Assembly: GCA_963713805.1 (NCBI GenBank) | Contig: CAVQNF010000027.1 | Span: 1-64,000, forward strand | Direction: 5' to 3' | Length of the DNA stretch: 64,000 nt | Origin: GAS188 sp963713805 | GTDB taxonomy: Bacteria > Pseudomonadota > Alphaproteobacteria > Rhizobiales > Beijerinckiaceae | In this document: piece by piece, positions 41,778 through 51,539 of the stretch | Numbering within the stretch: position 1 is the stretch's first letter | How the letters are laid out: each line of letters opens with the position of its first letter | Notes under the pieces: model-generated | Seen by the model: the letters and a program-made list of their open reading frames with translations, nothing else | Told to the model about the DNA's origin: nothing | The model's database searches: none | Position numbers and translations under genes: made by a program

Positions 41778-42230
41778 TTAAACGGCTTGTGCGATCATCG
41801 GCTGCTGCAGCAGATTGCTCTTCATGCGCAGCAGCGTCTCGATCTGGGATTTCAGCGCGGCATCGGAAATGCCTTCCGTCACCTCCTGGCGCAGTTCGTC
41901 CCGATAGGCATGGATTTCGTCGAGGATGGGCTTGGCCTTCGCGGTCAGGTGCAGCCGTCTCACGCGGCGATCCTTGGGATCGGCGCGGCGCTCCACGAGG
42001 CCACGCGCCTCGAGCCTGTCGATCAGGCGGCAGACGGTGATCGGCTCGACCTCGACGAGGCCCGCGAGATCGCTCTGCGAGATGCCCGACTGGCGCTCGA
42101 GCCAGCTCAGGATGACCCACTGAGCGCGCGTCATGCCACGGCGGCGGGCGCGCTGATCGGCGCGCGTGCGCATCAGGCGCGCCACATCGTACAGAAGGAA
42201 AAGGACGTCGGTTTCGAGCGTCTTTGTCAT
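41778..42230 (-). CDS. MarR-family repressor of the EmrAB-type pump
   Basis: 150 residues from ATG 42230 (MTKTLETDVLFLLYDVARLM); the open frame upstream is a shadow. The winged helix has GMTRAQWVILSWLERQSGIS, QSDLAGLVEVEPITVCRLID and the wing RLEARGLVERRADPKDRRVR. C-terminal dimer helices follow. It is first in the operon with emrA and emrB. Such repressors leave DNA when drugs or phenolics bind, which induces the pump. The likely operator covers the promoter just upstream. Confidence 0.92.
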   Translation of the reverse strand: MTKTLETDVLFLLYDVARLMRTRADQRARRRGMTRAQWVILSWLERQSGISQSDLAGLVEVEPITVCRLIDRLEARGLVERRADPKDRRVRRLHLTAKAKPILDEIHAYRDELRQEVTEGISDAALKSQIETLLRMKSNLLQQPMIAQAV

Positions 42231-42255
42231 AAGGGTGCTTCTCGTGTGTAGCTCT

Positions 42256-42283
42256 AATATAACGCACCTTATTATTTCCGCAA
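42256..42283 (-). promoter_or_regulatory. Putative promoter of marR-emrAB
   Basis: Minus strand: TTGCGG (42283-42278), 16-base spacer, TATATT (42261-42256), 26 bases before ATG 42230. The area is AT-rich against the background. GCACCTT at 42264-42270 and AAGGGTGC at 42231-42238 form a loose inverted pair that could serve MarR. Confidence 0.45.
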
Positions 42284-42308
42284 GCGAATTTCGAGAGTTT
42301 TTGCTCCC

Positions 42309-43197
42309 GTGGCGGTGCAAATGTATCAGCCCCGCATGTTCGATCTCCGGGGCCAAGGCTTCGGCGATTGGGGCCACATGAAGAGCGACGGCAACGCCGC
42401 GTCCCTCGATCGCTCGACGGGCGGCTTCGTCCTCGGCGGCGATGTCTCGGCCTCGAACTTCATGGGCGGCAATTGGCGCCTCGGCATCGCCGGTGGCTAC
42501 ACCAATGACAGGGTCAGCGTGAGCCAGCGCGGATCGTCCGCCACTTTCGAGAGCGTCTTTGGCGGCGTCTATGCGGGGGCGAGCTTCGGGGCCGTGCAAC
42601 TGCGCGCCGGCGCGCTTTACGGCACGAACACCACCTCGGACGATGCGCTCGGTCACCTTCCCGGGCTTTGCGGACGCCTTCTCCTCGAGCAATGGCGGCT
42701 CGACCGCGCAGGCGTTCGGCGAGGCCGGATACCGCATCCAGCTTTCGGGCTGGAACGGCCCGGGAATGGGCTTCTCGCGCGCCAGCATCGAGCCCTTCGC
42801 GGGCGCGGCCGCCATCCATATCCACCAGAACGGCTTCGTCGAAGGCGGTGGCGCCTCGGCGCTCACCGCGCTCGGGCGCGATTTCGACATCCAAACGACG
42901 ACGCTCGGCGTTCGCAGCGAGCTTGCCTTCGCCAATATCCCGCTCACCTACCACAGCATGCTCGGCTGGCGCCATGCCTTCGGCAATGTGGTGCCTTCGA
43001 CGCTGCTCACCTTCCAGGGCGGGGCGCAGAGCTTCAGCATCTCCGGCGTGCCGATCGATCGCGATGCGTTCGTTGCCGAGAGCGGGCTCGATTACGCGCT
43101 AACCCCTTCGGCGACGGTCGGCCTCGGCATCTCGAGCCAGATCGGCAGCCGGGCCTGGGACTATGCCTTCAAGGGGCATCTGGACTTTAGTTTTTGA
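42309..43197 (+). pseudogene. Autotransporter beta-barrel remnant, no passenger, one frame break
   Basis: It opens inside an autotransporter barrel: GFGDWGHMKSDGNAASLDRS, TGGFVLGGDVSASNFMGGNW, LGIAGGYTNDRVSVSQRGSS. The frame breaks near 42650 and continues as FGEAGYRIQLSGW, FAGAAAIHIHQNGFVEGGGA and LDYALTPSATVGLGISSQIG. It ends HLDFSF with the terminal Phe needed for BAM insertion. There is no signal peptide and no passenger, so even with the frame repaired it is only the C-terminal third of a gene. The 5' cut lies close to the marR promoter. Confidence 0.85.
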
Positions 43198-43212
43198 AGG
43201 TCACCCTTCCCG

Positions 43213-44592
43213 TCACGCGGTGCGGCCGACCGAAGGCTCGGCGATCGCCGTCAAGCCACCTCCGCCGACGGCCCGCGTCGCGAAGAAGGTGATGGCGGCC
43301 GAGGCGAGCGAGCAGACGGCGAGAAAATAAATTCCCATCTCGAAGCTGTTCGTCGAATCCTTGATCCAACCCACGACGAACGGGCCGAAATAGCCGCCGA
43401 GATTGCCGATGGCGTTAATGAACGCGATGGCGCCGGCCGCGGCCGTGCCGCTGAGGAATTGTGACGGCAGCGGCCAAAACGAGGTCCGCGAGCCATAGAT
43501 TCCGACGATGGCGAGCGACATCGCCGCGACCGACCAGAATGAGCTTCCGAGCGCCGCGGCGCCCGCAAGCCCCGCGAAGCCGACGATCGACGCGCTGATC
43601 AGGTGCCAGCGCCGCTCGCCGCTCCTGTCCGACGACCAGCCCCAGATCACCAGCCCTGCCATGCCGACGATGAAAGGGACCGCGGAGACAAAGCCGGTCA
43701 TCATGTTGGAGAGACCGAGTCCCTTGACGATCTGCGGCATGAAGAAGGTCGTGCCGTAGCTCGCCGTCGAGCTCGTGAGGTAGATCATCGCCAGGGCGAA
43801 GACGCGCGGATCGGCGAGCGCCTTCCACAAGCTCAACCGCTCCCGGCCTTCGATCTTGCGCCGCTCGCCATCGAGCTCCGCCTCCAGCCATCGGCACTCC
43901 TCGGGGTCGAGCCAGGTCGCGAGTGCCGGACGATCGATCATCACGCGCAGCACCACGACCGCCAGAATGATGGCGGGCAAGGCTTCGAGGAGGAACACCC
44001 ATTGCCAGCCGTGCAGCCCGAGCACGCCGTCCATTTCGAGGATGACGCCCGACACGGCATTGCCCAGCGCATTGGCGATCGGCTGCGCCAGGAACAGCGC
44101 CGCGATGGCGCGGCCGCGATAGCGATCCGGAAACCAATAGGTGAAGTAGAGGATCATGCCGGGGAAGAAGCCGGCCTCCGCCGCGCCCAGGAGAAAACGG
44201 ACCAGGATGAAGCTCGTGGTTCCGGTGACGAAAGCGGAGGCGGCGGAAAAGATCCCCCAGGTGAACATGATGCGCGCGATCCAGCGTCGCGCGCCGACGC
44301 GCTCGAGAATCACATTGCTCGGCACCTCGAAGATGAAATACCCAAGGAAGAAGATGCCGGCGCCAAAGCCGAAGATGAAGGCGCTGAACCCGAGGTCCTT
44401 GTTCATCGTCAGCGCCGCGACCGCGACGTTGGTGCGATCGATGAAGGCGACGCAATAGGCGATCGTGGCGAGCGGCAGGATGCGCCAGGCGATCTTGTTG
44501 ATCACGGCTGCTTCGTTCGAGGGCGACATCCCGGGCGGCAAGTTCTTGGGCGGGAAGTCCTTGGGCGACAAATTCTTGGACGACGAATTCAT
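43213..44592 (-). CDS. MFS anion:cation symporter-type carrier (phthalate/tartrate group)
   Basis: 459 residues, 12 membrane segments. Signature regions are ATIAYCVAFIDRTNVAVAAL, FGFGAGIFFLGYFIFEVPSN, the ERVGARRWIARIMFTWGIFS motif, and FFPGMILYFTYWFPDRYRGR. These define the ACS group that imports organic acids such as tartrate, phthalate or galactonate. The N-terminus has short repeats (KNLSPKDFPPKNLPP) encoded by near-identical 15-base units. The exact substrate is unknown. The isopropylmalate-dehydrogenase-type gene 0.9 kb upstream on the same strand could be a tartrate or malate enzyme, a reasonable partner. Confidence 0.9.
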   Translation of the reverse strand: MNSSSKNLSPKDFPPKNLPPGMSPSNEAAVINKIAWRILPLATIAYCVAFIDRTNVAVAALTMNKDLGFSAFIFGFGAGIFFLGYFIFEVPSNVILERVGARRWIARIMFTWGIFSAASAFVTGTTSFILVRFLLGAAEAGFFPGMILYFTYWFPDRYRGRAIAALFLAQPIANALGNAVSGVILEMDGVLGLHGWQWVFLLEALPAIILAVVVLRVMIDRPALATWLDPEECRWLEAELDGERRKIEGRERLSLWKALADPRVFALAMIYLTSSTASYGTTFFMPQIVKGLGLSNMMTGFVSAVPFIVGMAGLVIWGWSSDRSGERRWHLISASIVGFAGLAGAAALGSSFWSVAAMSLAIVGIYGSRTSFWPLPSQFLSGTAAAGAIAFINAIGNLGGYFGPFVVGWIKDSTNSFEMGIYFLAVCSLASAAITFFATRAVGGGGLTAIAEPSVGRTA

Positions 44593-44812
44593 TGCGCCTC
44601 GCCTTGCTCAGCCTGGATTGTGATGGGAAACGGGCCCGCCCCATACGAAGGGAGCCGATGCTCGGTCATTTCGGCGGCTTTGCCAAGAGGATGATGGCCG
44701 AGAAAAGGATGGCCGAGAGTTGGAAGCGGCTCGAAGGCGCCTCGTCATGCAAGCTGGCTTCGAAGGGGGCGCGTTGCCGGTGAGCGCGCGCTCGCTTCTC
44801 CAGGGTGATGGC

Positions 44813-45407
44813 TCAGGCCTGCTCCGGCATCACCGCCATCTCAACTTCTCTCTCGCGATTCAAGCCGCGCATGACATCGGCGAGCTCCGGGCGGAGCGCG
44901 AGGCGGCGACCATAAAGGCGGCGCAATGCCGTGGTCAGCCTGCCGCCCCGCTCGAGCATGTGGTCCGCGAAGCCGATCATGCGCGAGTTCGGCCAGGCCT
45001 GGGGCCTGATGGCGACAAGGCGCTCGAAGATGCGCTCCTCGGGTTCCTCCGGATGAGCCTGCATCAGCAACGTCGCCATGGCGGCCGTCGATCGCGAAAT
45101 TCCCGCGTGGCAATGAATTAGGAGATGCGGCTTCGCGCCTCGCGGCGAGGTCGCGCCGGAAGGCATCCCCGAAGGACAGAATCTCTTCGACATGGCGTGC
45201 TTGCGGAAGCTCGATCCCCGGTCCGGGCTCGATCGCGTCGTTGAAATGCATCACGATTCGATGATGCGGGTCGTAGGTCCAGAAGGCCTCGGGCTCGGGC
45301 CAATTCGGATCGAGGATCGAAAGGACGTGAGTGACTGCGCGCGCGCTGTGGTCGCCGAGCTCGTCGAGGCCGCAGATGGTGAGATGTGAGAGAGGCTTGG
45401 TCGTCAT
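44813..45407 (-). pseudogene. Tyrosine-phosphatase-like protein, one frame break
   Basis: It starts MTTKPLSHLTICGLDELGDH, continues through THVLSILDPNWPEPEAFWTY to the AFRRDLAA helix, and breaks frame near 45135. It then reads KPHLLIHCHAGISRSTAAMA, which is the CX5R phosphatase loop. A helical end with FERLVAIRPQAWPNSRMIGF follows. Joined length is near 195 residues, right for the single-domain tyrosine phosphatase family of rhizobia. The general acid is probably the Asp in FNDAIEPG. One base would restore it. Confidence 0.75.
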
Positions 45408-45524
45408 GCCTTTCCCATAACACAGTCCCGCGGCGCCGGAGATGCCATTCTCTCATGGCTGCCCGAGCATCAGGCCGAGAATGGAAGCCGGCTTCCGCCG
45501 TCACGCGGGGGCGGGACATTTCCC

Positions 45525-46643
45525 TCATGAGCCGGCTGTCGCGATCGATCGGGTTTCGGGGGCGACCGGCCGGACGGTCCCGAGCGCGTCGCCGACCGCT
45601 CGCGCGAAAGCGTCGGTCGAAAGCTCCCCGCCGAGATCGGCCGTGCGGAGCTCCAGGTTGTGCGAGCACCTGGTCGACGGCAGCCTCGATCAGCGACGCC
45701 GGCGCGCTCGAGCGTTTCGGATGCCGTCCTTGCGTCCACGCCACGCGAGCAGCATGGCGGCGCTCAGGATGAGCGAGGTCGGATTGGCCTTGTTCTGCAT
45801 GGCGATGTCGGGAGCCGAGCCGTGCTGCGCTTGCGCGACGCAGATTTCATCGCCGACGTTGATCGACCCGCCAAGACCGAGGCTTCCCGAGAGCTCGGAG
45901 GCCTCATCCGAGAGAATGTCGCCGAACATGTTCGTGGTGACGATCACGTCGAAGCGGTCCGGCTTGCGGATGAGGAGCGCCGCTGTCGCATCGACGATCA
46001 GCTCATCGAGCTCGACATCCGGGAAATTCCATCGCGACCTTGCGCATCTCGCGCAAGAAGAGCCCGTCGGTGAGCCGCAGCACATTGGCCTTGTGCACGG
46101 CGGTCACTTTTCGGCGTCGTCGCCGCGCGAGCTCGAAGGCCGCCCGCGCCACGCGTCGCGAGCCCTTCGCCGTGATCTTGCGGAGCGAAAACGCCATGTC
46201 GGGATCGGGCGCGAATTCGCCCGAGCCTGCGAACATGTTGCGGTCGGCGTAGAACCCTTCCGTGTTCTCGCGCACGATGACGAGGTCCATCGGCCTGCGC
46301 AGGATCGTCAGGCCCTCGCGCGACCGGCAGGGCCGAATATTGGCATAGAGCTCGAAGCGAGTTCTGCAGCTCCGCCGAAGGGTTGAGCCCGCCCTCGTCT
46401 GGCGCGACGGGTATTCGAGATGGGAGACCGGGCCGAGAATGACGCCGTCGACCTCGGGGACGCGCGTCATCACCGCCTTCGGCAAGGTCGTCCCCTCGGC
46501 GCGGAGGCTCACGAGCCCGATGTCGCGCGATCTCGAATTCGAGCCCGAGCGACAAGGCGGCATCGACGCGCCCGCAAGACTTGAAGCGTCGCCGCGGTGA
46601 TCTCGGGGCCTATGCCGTCACCCGGAAGAACGAGAATTTTCAT
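45525..46643 (-). pseudogene. Isocitrate/isopropylmalate dehydrogenase family, several frame breaks
   Basis: It starts MKILVLPGDGIGPEITAATL. After a break near 46560 come VPEVDGVILGPVSHLEYPS and, further on, LVIVRENTEGFYADRN. Then AVHKANVLRLTDGLFL, a break near 46030, and VDATAALLIRKPDRFDVIVT. It continues NMFGDILSDEASELSGSLGL and HGSAPDIAMQNKANPTSL, then two more breaks, ending LGTVRPVAPETRSIATAGS-TGA. These are the substrate, metal and NAD motifs of the family. It resembles tartrate/isopropylmalate-type decarboxylating dehydrogenases. It is either a pseudogene or an error-rich stretch. Confidence 0.8.
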
Positions 46644-46686
46644 GTGATCCGGGTCTCGTGCGCCTCGGTCACCCTCTCGGATGCGT

Positions 46687-46881
46687 TCAACGAAGCTTGA
46701 TCTTGTGCTCGACCACGTGGTCGAGCGAGGGAACATCCTTCGATGTCAGCGCCATCTTCAGATGCAGGGCGAGCCCTTTTGCCTGGCCTTCGCGCAGCAC
46801 GCGTTCGATCTCGCGCTGCGAGGTGACGCCGACCTCCTTCAGGAATTTTCGGATCTCCATGTTGAGCCTGTCTTCGTCCAT
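46687..46881 (-). CDS. DUF6494 small protein
   Basis: GGGAG lies 7 bases before ATG 46881. The 64 residues begin MDEDRLNMEIRKFLKEVGVT, then SQREIERVLREGQAKG, a linker, and DVPSLDHVVEHKIKLR. This two-helix plus strand layout matches the DUF6494 family, small conserved alphaproteobacterial proteins of unknown role. It is directly upstream (43 bases) of the isopropylmalate-dehydrogenase-type gene on the same strand. The longer ORF to 47019 adds an unrelated leader. Confidence 0.7.
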   Translation of the reverse strand: MDEDRLNMEIRKFLKEVGVTSQREIERVLREGQAKGLALHLKMALTSKDVPSLDHVVEHKIKLR

Positions 46882-47225
46882 CGGCATTCTCCCATCGTCG
46901 GACCGCTTGCCGCCGGGCTTTCGTGGCGCTTCGGCCGGGTTCGATTTTGCAAGGTAGCGCGAGAATTCCGCGCCGTGAAATCTCAAAGCTCCGGCCGGGA
47001 TCATGGCCCATGCCGCCAATCAGCAGCCTCCCCGCCTTCGTGGGGATGAGCGGAGAGGCTTGAGCCCACCCCGCTCATTCCTGCCGGGAAGGCTTTCCGG
47101 TAATCGCTCGCCGGCAAGCGTGCGCGGGTTCGACCGCCGAATGGTTTTAGATGTGACGAAGCTGCAGCGGCCGGAATCCTCTTCGGAGGCAAGCAAATCC
47201 GCAGAAAAGTTTGGACACGTAGGTT

Positions 47226-47250
47226 GAAATGCAGATTCGACCTGCATTTC
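47226..47250. promoter_or_regulatory. Perfect 9-bp inverted repeat in a divergent gap
   Basis: GAAATGCAG, 7 bases, CTGCATTTC. It lies in the divergent gap between the DUF6494 gene and the secreted protein at 47371. No U-run follows on either strand, which argues for a regulator site rather than a terminator. The rest of 46890-47370 shows no gene. Confidence 0.45.
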
Positions 47251-47370
47251 GCTCATCATTTTACTTGAAGATTTTGTAGCTTCGATCTTAACTCGACTTG
47301 CTGGCTCTGGATAAACCGGGAGGATGGACCTTAGGGACCTGACCTCCCTCATCATGGAGGAGGCGACTCA

Positions 47371-47910
47371 ATGAAAATCAGCCAGGCTTTCCTATTCGCC
47401 GGTTCCCTTTTGGCATCTCTTTCCGTCGCGCATGCGCAGCACGCGATGATGAGCGATCAGGAGCTCATGAACAAGCTGAAGGACGCCGCGCCGGCTCACG
47501 TGCTGCAGCAGGCGACGGTCATGAACATGGGCGCGGACGGCCAGATGAAGGTGATCCAGGAGGGAACGAACGGATGGACCTGCATGGATCCCGGCGGGGC
47601 TCCGATGTGCGCCGACAAGGCGGCCATGGAATGGGCCCAGGCGTGGAAGACCAAAGGGCCGGCTCCGCAAAAGCTCGGCTTCATTTATATGCTCAACGGT
47701 GACAACGGGGCGAGCAACACGGACCCCTACGCCACGCAGGAGACGCCCGACAACAATTGGATCAAGACGGGATCCCATGTGATGATCGTGGGCGCCGACG
47801 CGAAAGCCATGATGCAAGGCTATCCGAGAGATGCCAAGGCCGATCCCAACAAGCCCTACGTCATGTGGCCAGGTTCGCCCTACGAACACCTCATGCTGCC
47901 GGTGAAGTAG
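47371..47910 (+). CDS. Conserved secreted protein, unknown
   Basis: GGAGGAGG lies 7 bases before ATG 47371. The signal peptide is MKISQAFLFAGSLLASLSVA ending HAQ. The 155-residue mature part reads LKDAAPAHVLQQATVMNMGA, GTNGWTCMDPGGAPMCADKA (two Cys, a likely disulfide), KLGFIYMLNGDNGASNTDPY, TGSHVMIVGADAKAMMQGYP and ends PYEHLMLPVK. The same arrangement occurs in conserved secreted proteins of soil Proteobacteria. No function is known to me. Single gene with its own promoter region. Confidence 0.75.
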   Translation: MKISQAFLFAGSLLASLSVAHAQHAMMSDQELMNKLKDAAPAHVLQQATVMNMGADGQMKVIQEGTNGWTCMDPGGAPMCADKAAMEWAQAWKTKGPAPQKLGFIYMLNGDNGASNTDPYATQETPDNNWIKTGSHVMIVGADAKAMMQGYPRDAKADPNKPYVMWPGSPYEHLMLPVK

Positions 47911-48321
47911 GGAGGCACGACAAGCGGGACCTCAAAAAAGCGATTCCCAAGGCACCGATCGGAGACAGCCTTGCCACGCTCTGGTCGGGGTGGCAAAGCC
48001 GGCTGCGCCTGCTTGAAGGACGTTTGGGATCCCTCGCCTGCGCGCCCTCCTGAGCCATTGGATTCGAGCGTAAGGCTGCGGATTTTCCCCCGGGGGCCGT
48101 TGCTGGCCCGCGCGTTTCTTATTGTGCGCCCTCGATTCACGCCGATCTTCGGGTCCGCGTGACGCTGAGCCCCGGTGTCAGAGGCGATCGGCGTGGCCGA
48201 AAAGGCCGGAACATTGGTGAGCAGTAGGCTCGGCACGCTTCCCGGGGATGTCACCGGCTATTATTTTATTTCGGCGAAGCGCCGCGCCGGAAGCGCGTGC
48301 GGCGTTTGGTCGAGCCTGAAG
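47911..48321. other. Intergenic, nothing convincing
   Basis: About 410 bases between convergent genes. All ORFs are short and Arg/Pro-rich. A GC-rich imperfect dyad near 48275-48305 (GCGCCGCGCCGGAAGCGCGTGC area) could end the EamA transcript from the right, but no T-run follows. Confidence 0.4.
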
Positions 48322-49218
48322 CTAAGAGGGATTGCCGCCCAACTGCCAGAGGATAGCGAACGCCACAACGCAGCCGCCAATGAGGGATGCGACCGACGGG
48401 GTTTCGGCGAAGACGAGCCATACCCAAAGCGGAGCGAACGGCATTTCCAAGGCGCTGATCAACATGGCCTGCCCGGCGGGTACATCGCCAGCGCCCGAGA
48501 GATAACATGGCAGTGCCACCGCCATGGTCATGATGCCGAAGCCCGCGAGCCATGCCATCGCCTCCCAGGTAACGACGAAACTCGCGCTCGAGACCCAACC
48601 GAGCGGCAGGACGGCCGATGCCGCGACGAGAGAGGAGATGCACGCGGTCAGCAAGGCCGGAAGCTGCCCATGACGGCGGGCGATGACGGTCATAAGTGAC
48701 ATGGAAACCGTCATCATCAGCGCGAGCCCATCGCCGAAAAGCGTGCCGGCGCCCAAGGAGCCGGCGACCGTGACGGCGACGCCAAGGAGTGCCAAGACTG
48801 CCGCGCAAATGGTTCTGCGCGGCGCCTTCTCGCGCAGCCAGAACCAGGCGATGAACGCCGTCATCAGGGGCGCCGTCGCATAGATGATCGAGACATTGGC
48901 GACCGAGGTGTGTGCAAAGGCTGCGAGAAAGCAGATGGTGGCGAAGGACGACGCGATTATCGTCGCCCAGCCCCATCGCCCGAGGAGAAGGATGGAGCGC
49001 CAAGACGTGCCGCCCTTCGAGACGAGTATGAGCGGCAGAACCGCCGCGCTGCCGAACAAGTTGCGCCAGAACACCATGGCCCAGAGATCGACCGGCGCTT
49101 CACGGGCAAAGAAACCGGCGGTGCTGAAAGCGAGTGCGGACAGGATCAACAGGAGTTGACCCTTCGCGGTGCGATGAGAGCGAGCGATCGCGGTCGGCGA
49201 TGTGACGGAACTCGGCAT
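48322..49218 (-). CDS. EamA/DMT-family exporter
   Basis: 298 residues, ten membrane segments in two EamA repeats. Landmarks are LLILSALAFSTAGFFAREAP, VDLWAMVFWRNLFGSAAVLP, HTSVANVSIIYATAPLMTAF and WFWLREKAPRRT in the first repeat, ISALEMPFAPLWVWLVFAET in the second. Different subgroup from the YedA-like carrier at 30828. It likely exports a small metabolite. It is divergent from the ArsR-type gene at 49324 (105 bases), so that regulator may control it. Confidence 0.88.
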   Translation of the reverse strand: MPSSVTSPTAIARSHRTAKGQLLLILSALAFSTAGFFAREAPVDLWAMVFWRNLFGSAAVLPLILVSKGGTSWRSILLLGRWGWATIIASSFATICFLAAFAHTSVANVSIIYATAPLMTAFIAWFWLREKAPRRTICAAVLALLGVAVTVAGSLGAGTLFGDGLALMMTVSMSLMTVIARRHGQLPALLTACISSLVAASAVLPLGWVSSASFVVTWEAMAWLAGFGIMTMAVALPCYLSGAGDVPAGQAMLISALEMPFAPLWVWLVFAETPSVASLIGGCVVAFAILWQLGGNPS

Positions 49219-49323
49219 GGCGGCGTGTTCTCAATTCGTCCGCCCAGTCTCGTCCGCCGAGCCGATGGGGTGCTTCAGGCAATTCTTTAGCTTCGGTGGA
49301 GATCTTCTGCGATACTCGCCATC

Positions 49324-50042
49324 ATGAATAAGCTTGCGATAGCCAACACCGGAAGAGAGCGAGCCCGAACCGCCCTCGCTCGCTGCGGCGGCCGCGCTCA
49401 TCGGCGATCCGGTGCGCGCCGCCATTCTGCTTCACCTCACGGATGGCAGCCGGCGGCCGGCGAGCGAGCTTGCCTTCCTGGCCGGTGCCTCTCCGCAAGC
49501 CGCGAGCGCCCATCTGGCGCGGCTCGTCGACGGCGGCTTGCTCACCGTCGAGAACCAAGGTCGCCATCGCTTCTTCAGCATCGCCTCGGGCGAGGTCGCC
49601 GAGATGATCGAGGGGCTCGCCAACTGGGCCGACCGGCAGCCGAAGCGCCGCCGTCTTGATCCGGCGCTGTGCCAGGCGCGCCTCTGCTACGATCACCTCG
49701 CCGGACAGCTCGGTGTAGCCGTTTTCGATCGGATGGCGGCGCAAGGCTGGATGGTCTTCGGCGTCGACGGGCCGGGCCTTAGTCCCGCCGGGCTGGACTG
49801 GTGCCGCAGGAACAAGCTCGATCCCACAGTACCCGAAGTGGAGCCGACGCCCGCTGCTGCGTCTGTGTCTCGACTGGACGGAGCGACGGCATCATATCGG
49901 CGGCCATTTCGGAGCGGCGTTCGCACGCGCCCTGTTCGACGAGGGCTATCTGCGCCGCCGACCCAGTCAGCGCATTGTCGACGTCACGCCGCGCGGCATC
50001 GCGTTTCTGCGCAGTGAGCTGGCGATTAGTCTGACGCGTTGA
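49324..50042 (+). pseudogene. ArsR-family regulator, two frame breaks
   Basis: Joined reading: MNKLAIANTG, break near 49352, then SEPEPPSLAAAAALIGDPVR and AAILLHLTDGSRRPASELAF. Next come LAGASPQAASAHLARLVDGG (recognition helix) and LLTVENQGRHRFFSIASGEV, and the long C-terminal part. A second break near 49850 leads to RLCLDWTERRHHIGGHFGAA and the end TPRGIAFLRSELAISLTR. About 235 residues, the long ArsR type common in Hyphomicrobiales. The missing bases lie in G or C runs, so it may be intact in reality. Divergent from the EamA exporter. Confidence 0.75.
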
Positions 50043-50263
50043 ATGGAGCTTTTTTCCGAGGGCCTGCCGTGCTGCGCTCCGGAAGCAGCAGGCTTGCCCA
50101 ATTCGGCCATCAGAGCAGTCAGCTGCAGGCCAACGGATTTGGACGATTGTCGCGTCACGCATGCACAGGCATGGCGTGACATTCGCATGTTGTGCTTTCC
50201 CTGTGCGCTCGACACCCGAGGGGTACACGGCATCCAAAAAACATGTTTTTCTAATTAGTTGGA

Positions 50264-50338
<75 letters not shown>

Positions 50339-50566
50339 TCACCATCGTTCGCGGCCGCGAAAGGGCCGCCGCGAGCCTGTCCTATACGCGGCGAAAGCGG
50401 ATCAAGCAAGAAGAAGGCCGTCGTCGAGACGTCGTCGAGGCGCAACGCCTCGAGGCAGCCCCGTGACGGCCCTCGCCGACGCGGGCGGATGCGAGCGCGC
50501 CATCTTGCCGAAGGGGGGAAACTTTATCGCGCGCATCTCGTTCTTAGGCTTGCAAAGGAGGACACC

Positions 50567-50755
50567 ATGTTTGAGGACGAGACCAAGGAGAGCGCGAACG
50601 ACCCTCCCAGGATCGCCGAGAGCGGGCCATACGAGGTCGCGGATTTCGCGCGCAAGCACGGGCTGAGCATGGTCGAGGCGCGGGGCTTGATCGAGAAGGT
50701 CGGCAACGATTGCGTGAAGCTCGACGCGGCGGCAAAAAAGCTCAAGCGGCATTGA
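50567..50755 (+). CDS. DUF3606-like small protein
   Basis: AGGAGG lies 5 bases before ATG 50567, a near-perfect ribosome site. 62 residues: an acidic start (MFEDETKESANDPPRIAE), then YEVADFARKHGLSMVEARGL and IEKVGNDCVKLDAAAKKL. The second part matches the DUF3606 helical fold, small proteins frequent in rhizobia and often stress-linked. It is followed at 15 bases by the next gene, with which it is probably co-transcribed. Confidence 0.65.
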   Translation: MFEDETKESANDPPRIAESGPYEVADFARKHGLSMVEARGLIEKVGNDCVKLDAAAKKLKRH

Positions 50756-50770
50756 TCAAGGAGCTCGCCG

Positions 50771-51295
50771 ATGCTCATCAACTCCCCGTTGTCGGCCGAC
50801 ACAGAGAAGGAGGTCCGCACCAAAAGCGAGGACATCGACGCGCAAGTCATGGGTGAGGTTCTCAAGGCGGTCGTCTCGCGCGTGAAGAAGGTCGACCGCG
50901 ACCACGACATCCCCTACATCGCCGGCTACAGCCAGAACGGGGAAAAGATCTACATCGATCGCCACATGCCCAAATCGGCGATACTCGGCGGGAAGCGGGT
51001 TCAGACGGATCGCTTCATCATCCTCCACGAGGCCGTCGAAAAAGCTCTTCTCGACGAGTTGGGGCTCCACTATCTTCACGCTCATCAAATCGCTCTGCGA
51101 ACCGAAAGAGCGGCGGTCGAGGCCGAGGGCTTGAGTTGGCGCGACTACAACGCTTTCACCAAGAGCCATGAGCGGCAGATCGACGATGAGAAGCTCAAGA
51201 GAGTCCCCGACGATATCGACGTCACCCCCTATCGCAACGAGCGCGATTTCCAGAAGCTGCAGCAAATGATGTCGGCCATTCGCATGGAGGAATAG
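50771..51295 (+). CDS. Conserved hypothetical protein with HEAVE motif
   Basis: AGGAG lies 7 bases before ATG 50771. 174 residues. The core has IDRHMPKSAILGGKRVQTDR, FIILHEAVEKALLDELGLHY and LHAHQIALRTERAAVEAEGL. The His and Glu spacing (HEAVE, then AH-x7-E) recalls a zincin helix pair, although the second His of HExxH is replaced by Glu. Such proteins occur on phages and plasmids and in chromosomes. A degenerate peptidase fold is possible but not shown. It forms an operon with the DUF3606-like gene. Confidence 0.6.
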   Translation: MLINSPLSADTEKEVRTKSEDIDAQVMGEVLKAVVSRVKKVDRDHDIPYIAGYSQNGEKIYIDRHMPKSAILGGKRVQTDRFIILHEAVEKALLDELGLHYLHAHQIALRTERAAVEAEGLSWRDYNAFTKSHERQIDDEKLKRVPDDIDVTPYRNERDFQKLQQMMSAIRMEE

Positions 51296-51539
51296 ACCCT
51301 TCCGTGCATGCCCATGGCCGTAAAGTCGTGCCGCCGGCCGGGGCCTCGATGCGCGCTTGCGCGCCGGGGGCAGCACGGGTGGGCTCATTCTTTCGCCTCT
51401 CCCGAAGGTGCTCGCCGCCGGCTCGTGCTTCGACCAATCGCTCAGGTGGACCGCATCGTGACGGCGGCTCGCCTTGTCTTGCGCCAAAGGCCTGCGCTCG
51501 TGCTAAGGCAAGGTCCCGCATCCCGGCCCCGACGCTGAC

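Noticed and set aside
41778..42947. Long minus-strand frame extending the MarR gene by 240 residues
   Set aside because: The upstream part is antisense to the autotransporter remnant and has no features; ATG 42230 gives a standard MarR with a promoter in front.
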